In this document: positions 42,139 to 50,277 of the stretch, piece after piece | How positions within the stretch are numbered: position 1 is the stretch's first letter | Layout: the number at the start of each line of letters is the position of its first letter | NCBI RefSeq assembly: GCF_029626265.1 | Contig: NZ_JARUBN010000001.1 | Span: 7,691,001-7,755,000 of the forward strand | Origin: Micromonospora sp. WMMD1102 | GTDB lineage: Bacteria; Actinomycetota; Actinomycetes; Mycobacteriales; Micromonosporaceae | Length of the DNA stretch: 64,000 bases | Reading direction: 5' to 3' | The notes under the pieces: model-generated | What the model saw: only the letters and a program-made list of their open reading frames with translations | What the model was told of the DNA's origin: nothing | Databases searched by the model: none | Translations under genes and position numbers: made by a program

Positions 42139-42615
42139 GTGCGGCAGGAGACGCTTACCATCGGGGAACTGGCCGCCCGCTCCGGCGTGGCGACGTCGGC
42201 GCTGCGCTACTACGAGCGGCTGGGACTGATCCGGGCCGGGCGTACCGGCGGCAACCAACGGCGCTTCGACCGGACCGAGTTGCGCCGGGTGTCGTTCATC
42301 CGGATCTCGCAGCAGCTCGGGGTGTCGCTGGAGGACATCCGAGGGGCGCTGGCCGAGCTGCCGGAGGGGCGTACCCCGACGAAGGCGGACTGGGCGCGGC
42401 TCTCCGCGAAGTGGCGGCGCCGGCTGGACGAGAGAATCGAGCTGATGACCCGGCTGCGCGACAGGTTGACCAACTGCATCGGCTGCGGCTGCCTGTCGCT
42501 GCGCAGCTGCAACCTCTACAACCCGGACGACGAGCTGTCTGCCGAGGGCCCCGGCCCGCGCCGGATGCTGCCCGGCCCGCCGACCGGTGACGTGCAGCGG
42601 CTGACGGGTGGCTAG
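42139..42615 (+). CDS. soxR: SoxR, redox-sensitive MerR-family regulator
   Basis: 158 residues from GTG 42139. MerR helix-turn-helix (LTIGELAARSGVATSALRYYE, RRFDRTELRRVSFIR) with a long dimerisation helix, then the iron-sulfur cluster cysteines C113, C116, C118 and C124 (CIGCGCLSLRSC), as in SoxR. In actinobacteria it answers redox-active compounds. Its stop overlaps the convergent quinone-reductase stop by three bases in a shared CTAG. Confidence 0.95.
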   Translation: MRQETLTIGELAARSGVATSALRYYERLGLIRAGRTGGNQRRFDRTELRRVSFIRISQQLGVSLEDIRGALAELPEGRTPTKADWARLSAKWRRRLDERIELMTRLRDRLTNCIGCGCLSLRSCNLYNPDDELSAEGPGPRRMLPGPPTGDVQRLTGG

Positions 42616-43589
42616 CCGACCGTGAGTAGCACCTTGCCGACGTGGTCGCTGGACTCGACCAGCCGGTGCGCGTCGGCCGCCTCGGACATCGGCATCCGGG
42701 AGTGGATCACGGGGCGGATCGCGCCCGACTCGACAAGCGGCCAGACCTCCTCGCGTACGCCCCGGACGATCGCGGCCTTCTCGGCGGCGGGCCGGGAACG
42801 CAGTGCGGTCGCGGCCACCGAGCCCCGCTTGGCCAGCAGCGCGGCCAGGTCGAGTTCCCCCTTGCGTCCGCCCTGGAGCCCGATCACCACTATCCGGCCG
42901 CCGGTGGCCAGCGCCTTGACGTTGCGCCCCAGGTAGGAGGCGCCCATGATGTCCAGGATCACGTCGGCGCCCCGGCCGTCGGTGAGCCGTTTCGTCGCCT
43001 CGACGAAGTCCTCCTCGGCGTAGTCGACAACGCCGCTGGCGCCCAGCTCGCGCAGCCGCTCGTGTTTGGCTGCCCGTGCGGTGGCCAGCACCGTGGCGCC
43101 GAGGGCCGTGCCGAGCTGGATCGCGAAGGTGCCGATGCCGCTGCCGCCGCCGTGCACCAGCAGCGTCTCGCCCATGCCGAGCCGGGCCAGCTGCACCACG
43201 TTGGACCAGACCGTGCAGGCGACCTCGGGCAGCGCCGCCGCGTCGACCAGGTCGACGCCGTCCGGCACCGGCAGGAGCTGCCCGGCCGGCACCGCCACCC
43301 GTTCGGCGTAGCCGCCGCCGCTGAGCAGCGCACAGGCCGGATCGCCGACACTCCAGCCGGTCACCTCGGCGCCGACCGCGCTGACCACGCCGGCACACTC
43401 CAGACCCGGGTACGGCGACGCGCCTGGCGGCGGTGGATAGTGGCCCTGGCGTTGCAGCAGGTCGGCCCGGTTGACCGCACCGGCGCGTAGGTCGAGCGTC
43501 ACCTCGTCCGGCCCGGGGGTGGGGTCGGGCACGTCGGCCCAGACCATCGCTTCGGGGCCGCCCGGCTCGGGAATCGTGATCGCCTTCAC
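42612..43589 (-). CDS. NADPH:quinone oxidoreductase (zeta-crystallin type)
   Basis: A 325-residue medium-chain reductase without zinc. It has AGAVNRADLLQRQGHYPPPPG, ECAGVVSAVG, LVHGGGSGIGTFAIQLG for NADPH binding and the C-terminal SSDHVGKVLLTV. The start is GTG 43589. It reduces quinones with NADPH. It is next to soxR, in keeping with a redox-stress role, although the SoxR palindrome lies on the other side of soxR. Confidence 0.93.
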   Translation of the reverse strand: MKAITIPEPGGPEAMVWADVPDPTPGPDEVTLDLRAGAVNRADLLQRQGHYPPPPGASPYPGLECAGVVSAVGAEVTGWSVGDPACALLSGGGYAERVAVPAGQLLPVPDGVDLVDAAALPEVACTVWSNVVQLARLGMGETLLVHGGGSGIGTFAIQLGTALGATVLATARAAKHERLRELGASGVVDYAEEDFVEATKRLTDGRGADVILDIMGASYLGRNVKALATGGRIVVIGLQGGRKGELDLAALLAKRGSVAATALRSRPAAEKAAIVRGVREEVWPLVESGAIRPVIHSRMPMSEAADAHRLVESSDHVGKVLLTVG

Positions 43590-43836
43590 CGGTCCAGTCT
43601 TACCCGATCTCGTCCCCAGCCCAAGCCTCGACCCGGTGCCGTCACCTGACACGTCCGTGGGGTTCCGGCTCGGCAACGGTCCGGAGGGGTTCAGGTGGTG
43701 CCCGCGTTCCGCTGGCCCGGTGCTGCGTCTTCTCGCCCGGGTCTGCCGGTCTGTGCCGGGCGTGCCGGGCCGGCCGGCGGTCATGGCACACTAGGCACGG
43801 CTGTGGACCGCTGTCCCATCGACGACCACGGCCCCG

Positions 43837-43923
43837 GGAGGGCTCGCCTAGTGGCCGATGGCGCTGGTCTTGAAAACCGGTAGGGCGGCAACGTCCTCGT
43901 GGGTTCGAATCCCACGCCCTCCG
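43837..43923 (+). tRNA. tRNA-Ser(TGA)
   Basis: 87 nt. The acceptor GGAGGGC (43837-43843) pairs with GCCCTCC (43916-43922). The anticodon loop CTTGAAA has TGA at 43871-43873, a variable arm of serine type lies between, and the T arm has GGTTCGAATCC. CCA is not encoded. The 3' two thirds double as the attL core of the element to the right. Confidence 0.95.
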
Positions 43924-43924
43924 C
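43866..43924 (+). repeat. attL, 59-bp core within tRNA-Ser
   Basis: Identical to 56701-56759. The repeat runs from the anticodon arm to one base past the tRNA 3' end, so integration rebuilds a whole tRNA on this side. Confidence 0.95.
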
Positions 43925-44046
43925 TCTCTGGACAGCAAAAACGCCCCCTGACCAGCGCGAACGCCGGTCAGGGGGCGTGTCTGTAGGTGGCGAGTCCGTC
44001 TCACTCTGTCTCACCAGGGACCGGCGCGTCTCACTGGTCGTGTCGT

Positions 44047-45450
44047 TTACGTGTCGGCGCCTCCTGACGTCTCCCCGGTCGGCTCCTCCGTACCCAACGC
44101 TCCCTCGATCCGCTTCCGTGCGGCCTCATCCTGGCCGTCGATGCACGACGCGTAGACCTTCAGTAGTACGTGCACGCTGTGCCCTGCCCACTGCGCTACC
44201 TGTGTGGCAGGCACCCCGGCGTTGAGCCAGAGCGACACGGCGGCGTGGCGTAGGTCGTACGGCCGGTGGGCCAACGGCGACCGTTGCTGAACCGGCGTCA
44301 GGGCCGCCGCTCGTGCCTGGCGCCACGCGCGTAGGTACGTGCTTTTCGATATCGGGGCCAGTCGAGCGCCGGCAGCGTTGAACATCCGTCCGGTGGCGTC
44401 TCGACAATGCTGCCGTAGGTGGCGACGTAGGATGCTCACCAGTTCCGGGCAGATCGGTACGTCCCTCGTCGCCTTCTTTGCCCGGTGCTTCAATTCACGA
44501 TCCTCAAGCGACTTGCCGCTGTCGCTCCAATCCTCGCCTACCTGCTGAGTAGATCCGCTGAGGCGGAGCCAGCCCCAACCCTCTTCGGGTAGCTCGCATT
44601 CGTCGGCCCGTAGGTGGATTACCTCGGACGGGCGTAGAGCAGCGAAGTACATGCACGCAAAGAAGCCTTCCAAGTGCGGGTCGCGGTTGCGTACCGCCCG
44701 GAGTAGCGCGCGTGCCTGGTCGGGGTTTACCACCACCTTCCGATCAACCTGATCGGTATTCTTCGGTGCTCGCCATTGTACGAAGTCCATCGGATGAGAT
44801 TCGAGATACCGCAGCTCTACGGCATACTTCAGAGCCCCGTAAAAGACTGCACGCTTTCTTGCCACTGTGTTTGCGGCGGCGGGGCTGCCGTCGATCCGGC
44901 AGGTCAGTAGATCGAGCGTCTTTCGAACGGTTGCCGGATCGGCTACTTCCGGTAGAGGCAGGGTGTTCGCTTTGAGCCATCGCACCGTTGAAGCGAGTTC
45001 GCTAGGCGGTTCGCCGTTGTCTCGGTCTCGTTGCGCCTTGTTGAAGATCCACGTATAGAGGGCATGGCGCATCTCTGCTTCGGTTGGCGCTCCTCTGGAA
45101 GTGGTGAGCAATGCGAGTGTGACAGTGGTCAGAGCATCGGCTATGCTCTTGCGCTGAGTAGCAGCGGCGCGCGACCACTTCATGTCGACAAAAGCGACGG
45201 CAAGATCGTACCAATTCCGGCTGTTCAGTTCGCGTGCCATGGGCTCGGGTAGCCCGTTCTTTTCATCGAAGGCCGTTCCTTCGCGCTGGGCCACGACCAG
45301 CTTCGATCGGAAGCTCTCGGCCAATGCTCGGGTGGCAAACGTCTTCCGAAATGGCCTGTTGGCAGCCTTCCACCGCACTGTGTACGACTTCTTTTTGTCG
45401 GACAAGCCATTGGTCAGAATCGCGTGGATTCGTACGTCGTAGGTACTCAA
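44047..45450 (-). CDS. Tyrosine recombinase (integrase)
   Basis: 467 residues. An N-terminal arm-binding domain (about 1-80), a SAM-like core-binding domain (about 80-230) and the catalytic domain with R273 (ALRPSE), the YDLRH box (R401, H402; tyrosine at the usual first histidine position), H424 and nucleophile Y433 (KVYAS). It catalyses site-specific insertion at the tRNA-Ser 3' end, 120 bases away. It overlaps the excisionase gene by ATGA. Length is normal for actinomycete elements. Confidence 0.95.
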   Translation of the reverse strand: MSTYDVRIHAILTNGLSDKKKSYTVRWKAANRPFRKTFATRALAESFRSKLVVAQREGTAFDEKNGLPEPMARELNSRNWYDLAVAFVDMKWSRAAATQRKSIADALTTVTLALLTTSRGAPTEAEMRHALYTWIFNKAQRDRDNGEPPSELASTVRWLKANTLPLPEVADPATVRKTLDLLTCRIDGSPAAANTVARKRAVFYGALKYAVELRYLESHPMDFVQWRAPKNTDQVDRKVVVNPDQARALLRAVRNRDPHLEGFFACMYFAALRPSEVIHLRADECELPEEGWGWLRLSGSTQQVGEDWSDSGKSLEDRELKHRAKKATRDVPICPELVSILRRHLRQHCRDATGRMFNAAGARLAPISKSTYLRAWRQARAAALTPVQQRSPLAHRPYDLRHAAVSLWLNAGVPATQVAQWAGHSVHVLLKVYASCIDGQDEAARKRIEGALGTEEPTGETSGGADT

Positions 45451-45656
45451 GCGGCCTCCTCGTGATCGTTGAGCCAGGTGTCGAGGTCTCGGCGGCGGAC
45501 GTAGAGGCTGCCGTTGGGGTACTTGATGGTTCGGGGTGCGCGGCCGGTGGCCTTCCAGCGGAAGAAGGTGGATCGGGGTACGCGGAGTTCGTCAAGGACT
45601 TCGGCGAGGGTGAGTAACTGACCGGTGGGTGTGGTGCGCTGCGGTCGGGCGGTCAT
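45447..45656 (-). CDS. Excisionase, AlpA/MerR-like helix-turn-helix
   Basis: 69 residues. LLTLAEVLDELRVPRSTFFRWKATG is the DNA-binding helix-turn-helix followed by the wing GSLYVRRRDLDTWL, typical of Xis of these elements. It directs excision with the integrase. It overlaps the integrase start and the preceding small gene by four bases each. Confidence 0.9.
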   Translation of the reverse strand: MTARPQRTTPTGQLLTLAEVLDELRVPRSTFFRWKATGRAPRTIKYPNGSLYVRRRDLDTWLNDHEEAA

Positions 45657-45817
45657 CGGGCGTCCTCCCTCGGGGTGGCGTCGAGGTAGATGCGCTGGAA
45701 CATGGGGGATCGGCGGTCGGGGTAGGGCCGGGAGACGGAGCGGATGTGCAGCACCTTGGCCAGGGCGGTCAGTGCTGCGTGTGTTTCAGCGGGTGTGCCG
45801 TGCAGCCTGATTCGCAT
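45653..45817 (-). CDS. Small protein coupled to excisionase
   Basis: 54 residues from ATG 45817, with GGAAGG eight bases upstream. The sequence HGTPAETHAALTALAKVLHIRSVSRPYPDRR suggests a small alpha-beta protein. The stop overlaps the excisionase start. Similar short genes sit between rep and xis in many AICEs; the role is unknown. Longer readings extend into the heptamer region and are doubtful. Confidence 0.7.
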   Translation of the reverse strand: MRIRLHGTPAETHAALTALAKVLHIRSVSRPYPDRRSPMFQRIYLDATPREDAR

Positions 45818-46188
45818 CGTGGGTGCCTTCCGGTCGATGCTGGTCACTTGTGGAGGATCAGGGAGGCGTCGCCGCAGAACGGCGTATAGCGGGCCGCTGA
45901 GAGCCACGGAGGGCCAAGATCTGTCGTGTCCCGGTGTACGGCGTAGGGCCGATCCGTCTCCGTAGCTCTCAGCGGGCCGTTTCCGGTGTCGGTCTGGTCG
46001 GCCAGGTGTTGTCCCGGACCGGGGCGGCGGGGCCGGGAGGCGTTGACACGTTGACAATCGGCGGTCGGGTGCGTGTTTCCGCTGGTGGTGGCCGGTGTCG
46101 GGGTGTCAACGGTGGGCGTTGACAGGCGTTGACACCCGTTGACACCGGGCGGGCCGGCGGTCGGGGTGTCAACGCCTGTCAACGGGTG
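45818..46188. other. Non-coding region, candidate origin/regulatory DNA
   Basis: No credible gene. It holds most of the TGTCAAC heptamers (see 46042-46269). It also has an imperfect inverted repeat of about 20 bp, GGCCGCTGAGAG near 45890 and CTCTCAGCGGGCC near 45965, about 55 bases apart. Confidence 0.6.
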
Positions 46189-46269
46189 TCAACGCGGCCC
46201 GTTGACAGTCTCGCGGGTGTCGTGAGCTGCGAAAACGTCCCCATCCGGGGCGGGTGTCAGCGTGTCAAC
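46042..46269. repeat. Eleven TGTCAAC/GTTGACA heptamers
   Basis: GTTGACA starts at 46042, 46050, 46118, 46128, 46138 and 46201; TGTCAAC at 46104, 46167, 46177, 46187 and 46263. Three direct copies spaced exactly 10 bases (46118-46144) face three inverted copies spaced 10 bases (46167-46193), forming a large dyad. Spacing of one helical turn puts all sites on one DNA face. The stop codon of the upstream replication gene is inside a copy. Likely iterons or an operator. Confidence 0.9.
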
Positions 46270-48609
46270 GCTTCCCGGGTCCTCTCCGGTAGCGCGGGGG
46301 TGCAGCTCGTACCGGCCGTCCGCGTTGTGGCGAACCCATCCGAGGGCGGCGAGTTCGGCCAGCACTGCCGACACCTCGTCGGACTTCGGGAGTCGGCGGG
46401 ACACGCGGCGGTGGAGTTCCCGTCGGGTGAAGCTGGTCATGCCCTTGCTGGTCAGCACTCCGAGGACGTAGCGGACGTTCTCCATCGCGGCGTCGCTGCC
46501 GATCGTGGTGAGGGCGGCCCGGTAGTGCGCGGCGAAGAACTCGGCCAGCCGTACGGCGTCGGCCATCCGGTCGGCGTCGACCGGCCGTCGCCACGCATCC
46601 TGCGGGTGGTGGGCGACGTGGAGCAGCCCGGCCAGCCGCAGCGTTGCGCCGGCCAGCTTGTTGCCCCATTCCCGCATGTCGTACAGGCTCCCGCCGGGCC
46701 GTAGCTCGGCCTCCACCTGCTCGGCGGCGGCCCGCCGTACCCGTCCCGCCTCCGGGGTGAGCGTGACCACCGCCGGGTCTTCCCACTCGGCCAGCATCGC
46801 GGCCAGGTCGTGCACACGGTGGCGGTAGCCGGCGGTCACCTGCTCCGGCACCGGTTCCGTGTCGACGGACCGCCACCCGGCCAGCGACCGGGGCAGCGCG
46901 AACAGGAACCGGGCCGGCAACCCTCGGCCGGCAAGGTCGGCGTTCCCGCCGAACTTCCGCAACACGCTCGGCTGCGCCATCACGCACACCGTCAGGGCCG
47001 GCTTGTCGACCGACGCGCCTTCCCGGGTCTGCCGCTCGTTGCTCATCGGCTGACCAGCGTGACCCTTCAAGTACGGGTCAAGGTTCGGCGTACCGGAGTA
47101 CCGACCGGCCAGGGTGTCGAAGATGCCGCCCTCGTCGCTGATGATCGCCATCCGGCCGCCGTTGGCGGCCATCAACCCGATCAACGCTTCCGGGGTGGCG
47201 TCGTCCACGATCAGCCGGGGCAGGCCAGGAACGGTGATCGCCTCGGCCGCGATGGCAGCGGCCACCGCCTCGGCTGACGCCTGGTCCCGCTTGTCGGGGT
47301 CGGTGGCCTTGGCCGCTTGGGCTTTGGCCTGCTCGGCTTGCCGGTCGGCGATGTCCCGCAACGCGGCAGCCTCGGCGATACGGGGCCGCATCGCGTCGGC
47401 GAGCGTCGACTGTGCCGAGAACAACGGCGCCGTCATCGCCCGATGAACCGGGGACTTCCGCTCACCGGGGCCGGCGATGACGGCGGCGAACACGTTCACC
47501 GGCTCCCGCCATCCCGCTACCGGCTCCACTTCCAGCCGGCCACCCGCACACGCGGACAGCACGGCCACGGCGAGGGTGCCGGCCATCGCCGGGTCGGTTT
47601 GGGTGAACCGGGCGACGCCGGTCACCTGCTCGGCGAGCCATCGGGGGAACACGTCGACCGGGAACGGCGGCGGCGCCGTGGTCGGCCCGGTCAAGGGCAC
47701 TGGAACATCCCACAGCGGGCCGCCCGGGTCGGGCCGGTCGGTGGCCTCGCTGGTGTCGGTCACGAGGTGAAGGCGGGGCGCTGAGGCAGACGGCATGGTG
47801 CCCTCCTCGGTGCTGGTGAAGCAGCCGCATCCGCCCCAGTCATCGGCGTCGTACGGCGCTTCTGCGGTGCTGGTCCGGCTGGTGATTCGATGGCGTAGCT
47901 CGGTCAGTGGTAGGGGTCGGACGGTGCCGCCCCGGCGGTCCCGGAGGATGGCCACGTTCTTGCCGAGGTCACGGCGCATCCGCTGTTCAGCGGCCTCGTT
48001 AGCGGCGTACCGGTCGGGGAAGATGTTCAGCAGGTGTGCCCATTGCGCCTGGCCACCCCGCACGCACGCGCCACCGCAGTTGTTGTGCGCGAATCCGAGG
48101 TCATACAGGCGGGGCGGGGTGATGCCGGCCTTCCGTGCGGCGTCGAGCAGATCCGCCTTGTCGGCGTACGGGGGATCGCACAGCGGCGCTTTGACGTGCC
48201 AGGGCAGATAACCGGCCTCAATCGCCGGTAGGCGGTGGGTTTCGGTCCAGTCGATGCCCACGTAAACCGTGGTGGTCTCGGGTTCGGCGTGTTCCTCTAG
48301 CCAGCGTCGGCAGGGAACCTGCTTGAGCAGCTTTGAGCAGGGCGCGATGCGGGAATTGCCGATGATGCGCTGATCGTGGAAGACCTCCCACGGCGTGCGC
48401 CCGTCGGCGACGGTGGTCAACGGCACGCCGATATCGGCCGCTGCCTGCTCGGCGAACCGGTAGAGGTCTTCGTCTTCCACGCGGGTGTCGGCGAACAGCA
48501 GCGTTAGGCCGTCGGTGCCGTGTTCGTCGGCGACCTTCCTGGCCACGGCCCAACTGGTGATGCCGCCGGAGAACATCACGACATGTCGGTGCCGCTCCTG
48601 GCCACTCAC
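46189..48609 (-). CDS. PP-loop ATPase fused to DUF3987 replication protein
   Basis: An 806-residue open frame. Residues 1-271 are a PAPS-reductase-like PP-loop domain: MFSGGITSWA (SGG at 14-16), CSKLLKQVPCRRWL, a NNCGGAC segment and CGCF at the end. Residues 272-806 are DUF3987, with GPGERKS at about 380-386 and IISDEGGIFDTLAG as Walker-like motifs, often the helicase/primase of AICEs. An internal ATG 47796 with GAGGAGGG before it could start the second part separately. GTG 48609 overlaps the Prim-Pol stop as GTGA. The join has no stop codon. Confidence 0.85.
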   Translation of the reverse strand: MSGQERHRHVVMFSGGITSWAVARKVADEHGTDGLTLLFADTRVEDEDLYRFAEQAAADIGVPLTTVADGRTPWEVFHDQRIIGNSRIAPCSKLLKQVPCRRWLEEHAEPETTTVYVGIDWTETHRLPAIEAGYLPWHVKAPLCDPPYADKADLLDAARKAGITPPRLYDLGFAHNNCGGACVRGGQAQWAHLLNIFPDRYAANEAAEQRMRRDLGKNVAILRDRRGGTVRPLPLTELRHRITSRTSTAEAPYDADDWGGCGCFTSTEEGTMPSASAPRLHLVTDTSEATDRPDPGGPLWDVPVPLTGPTTAPPPFPVDVFPRWLAEQVTGVARFTQTDPAMAGTLAVAVLSACAGGRLEVEPVAGWREPVNVFAAVIAGPGERKSPVHRAMTAPLFSAQSTLADAMRPRIAEAAALRDIADRQAEQAKAQAAKATDPDKRDQASAEAVAAAIAAEAITVPGLPRLIVDDATPEALIGLMAANGGRMAIISDEGGIFDTLAGRYSGTPNLDPYLKGHAGQPMSNERQTREGASVDKPALTVCVMAQPSVLRKFGGNADLAGRGLPARFLFALPRSLAGWRSVDTEPVPEQVTAGYRHRVHDLAAMLAEWEDPAVVTLTPEAGRVRRAAAEQVEAELRPGGSLYDMREWGNKLAGATLRLAGLLHVAHHPQDAWRRPVDADRMADAVRLAEFFAAHYRAALTTIGSDAAMENVRYVLGVLTSKGMTSFTRRELHRRVSRRLPKSDEVSAVLAELAALGWVRHNADGRYELHPRATGEDPGSVDTLTPAPDGDVFAAHDTRETVNGPR

Positions 48610-49607
48610 GCCGCTACCTGCCGGGGACGGCGCTGTCCGGCGGCCAGCCCGGATCGGACCGTGCGCGCGGTCTCCACCTGCCCGAGTCCGGCGGACAATC
48701 CCGCCTGTTCCAGCACGTTCGTCGCCTGGTCCTCGGCGAGCGCCGCACCGGCTACCAACTGGCCGAGCGCGACAGCAGCGACGTACAGCGACCTGTTTCG
48801 CTGTCCCTCGGGTGCGGTGGTGACCCGGGTGGTTTCCCGCTCGATCGCGGCGCGGACGTAGGCGCCTTCCCGCCCACCGGGCAGCGCGACGACCACCGGG
48901 CGTTGCGGTGGCAGCGGGGCGGGTTGGAGCAGGTCGGCGAGCCAGTCGGGCAGTGGTGCCGGGTCGGTGTCGAGCGCGACGGTGTAGGGCCGTCCGGCCA
49001 CCGTCGACCCGGCGGCGACCACGTACCCGCCGTGCGCGCGGGTGTCGACCAGCCGGCCGAGCGTCCCGGCGGTGTTCCGCAGCTCCGGGCCCTCCGGGTG
49101 GCGGTAGTACAGGTGGACACCACCGCGCCCGGTGCGAACGGTGTAGGTCGCGTCGATACCGGCGTGGTGGTCGTCGGCCAGGAATCCGAAGGTGTCCAGC
49201 CCCGTCCGGCCGGTCGGGTCGTCGTCCTTGGCCACGTCGAGATCGACCACGACCAGCCCGGACGGGCCGCAAGCGATGCCGATCCCGTACGGGCCGGACG
49301 ACCAGCAGCGTTCGATGCGGGCCGGGTCGGTAGTGGCCCGGCCTTCCCAGTCGCGCACGGCCGGGCGCTTGTCGTCGGGACGTAGCGGAAAGACGTGCCA
49401 GCCCCGTACGGCGTGCGCGCGGGCGGTGGTAAGCAGGTCAGACATGGTGCTCCCTTCGTCAGGGGTGGTGCGTCCGGCGAGTGCGGCCGGGGTGTGCTGC
49501 GGGCAGCGGGGACCGGGCAGGAACATCCGCACCCGGTCTGTGGAGTGGCAGTGCCGCCGGTCGGTGCCGATCCAGTGCCGGCACCGGTCGGCGGTCTCCC
49601 GGGCCAC
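48606..49607 (-). CDS. Primase-polymerase (Prim-Pol) with N-terminal zinc-type extension
   Basis: 333 residues. The archaeo-eukaryotic Prim-Pol domain has GWHVFPLRPDDKRPAVRDW, LVVVDLDVAKDD (metal aspartates) and GRGGVHLYYRHP. The first 54 residues (CRHWIGTDRRHC, LPGPRCPQH) form a cysteine/histidine module often encoded as a separate gene. Two starts carry ribosome sites: GTG 49607 (GGAGG) and ATG 49445 (GGGAG), so both forms may be made. It primes element replication, next to the DUF3987 protein. Confidence 0.9.
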   Translation of the reverse strand: MARETADRCRHWIGTDRRHCHSTDRVRMFLPGPRCPQHTPAALAGRTTPDEGSTMSDLLTTARAHAVRGWHVFPLRPDDKRPAVRDWEGRATTDPARIERCWSSGPYGIGIACGPSGLVVVDLDVAKDDDPTGRTGLDTFGFLADDHHAGIDATYTVRTGRGGVHLYYRHPEGPELRNTAGTLGRLVDTRAHGGYVVAAGSTVAGRPYTVALDTDPAPLPDWLADLLQPAPLPPQRPVVVALPGGREGAYVRAAIERETTRVTTAPEGQRNRSLYVAAVALGQLVAGAALAEDQATNVLEQAGLSAGLGQVETARTVRSGLAAGQRRPRQVAA

Positions 49608-49611
49608 CGGG

Positions 49612-49905
49612 TCACCTCCGGCGGTCGGGTGCTGGGTGTCCGGCGAGCGCGGCCCGGGTGACCAGCGCGCGAAGGTCGGTCAGCATGGCGTGGAGCTGCC
49701 TGCGGGCGGCCGGTTCGGCGTCGACCAGCGCGACGCGGATACGGATTTCGGCGTGGCCGGTACCGGCGTCGTTGGCGACGCGGGTGAGCACGGCCCGGCC
49801 GTGCCCGGGAAGGTCCACGATGATCTCTTCCGATCGGTGTTCGGCGAGGTTGCAGCGGTGGTCCCGGCCGCACCAGTCGGTGTGCCGGTCCGCCGGGCGC
49901 GTCAC
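49612..49905 (-). CDS. DUF6907-like small protein
   Basis: 97 residues from GTG 49905. DWCGRDHRCNLAEHRSEE is a cysteine/histidine cluster of the DUF6907 type, then a beta-rich segment (IIVDLPGHGRAVLTRVAND) and a helix (RRQLHAMLTDLRALVTRAAL). GAGG lies six bases upstream. The start overlaps the preceding stop (GTGA). Similar proteins occur in the other AICE at 4052-4742. Confidence 0.75.
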   Translation of the reverse strand: MTRPADRHTDWCGRDHRCNLAEHRSEEIIVDLPGHGRAVLTRVANDAGTGHAEIRIRVALVDAEPAARRQLHAMLTDLRALVTRAALAGHPAPDRRR

Positions 49906-50135
49906 GGCTGGCCTCGTTCGTACTCGGTGCGGAAGTAGTCGTAGAGGCGGCGGCCGACACGGACGCGGCGGCCGGTGCCGTCGCACCAGTGGCAGTCACG
50001 GTGGCGCCGGTCGAGGCGGTTGCGGCGGCCGGTGCAGTGTCGGCAGCGGCCGAACGGGTCGGCGACGCACAGCACGGCGTACCACGCTGCGTAACCGACG
50101 GTGGTGAGGGTTGCTAGGACGGCGGCGAGGGTCAC
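49902..50135 (-). CDS. Small membrane protein with DnaJ-like cysteine motif
   Basis: 77 residues from GTG 50135, with GGAGG upstream. One membrane helix (AAVLATLTTVGYAAWYAVLCV) is followed by CRHC and CHWCDGTGR, which resembles DnaJ zinc repeats (CxxCxGxG). It is the first gene of the replication operon. Role unknown; such proteins are common in these elements. Confidence 0.8.
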   Translation of the reverse strand: MTLAAVLATLTTVGYAAWYAVLCVADPFGRCRHCTGRRNRLDRRHRDCHWCDGTGRRVRVGRRLYDYFRTEYERGQP

Positions 50136-50176
50136 GGGATGCCTCCAACAGCCGGTTTCAGGGTGCAAGACGGTGC

Positions 50177-50267
50177 GGCCCCTAGGAACTAGGGGCCTGA
50201 TCAGGTGTTGTTCGGATTCCTAGGGCGGGTCCTAGGTCTAGGGGCCACCGCTCCTAGACCTAGGACC
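50177..50267. promoter_or_regulatory. Two perfect CTAG-rich inverted repeats
   Basis: GGCCCCTAG-GAA-CTAGGGGCC at 50177-50197 (9-bp stem) and GGTCCTAGGTCTAGG / CCTAGACCTAGGACC at 50228-50267 (15-bp stem, 10-base spacer). CCTAGG recurs several times. They lie just after the FtsK stop and just before the replication operon, so they may be a terminator plus operator. Confidence 0.75.
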
Positions 50268-50277
50268 GGTCGGCGGG

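Noticed and set aside
45844..46182. A minus-strand gene across the heptamer region
   Set aside because: Its sequence is dictated by the TGTCAAC repeats, has Thr/Pro-rich low complexity and no ribosome site.
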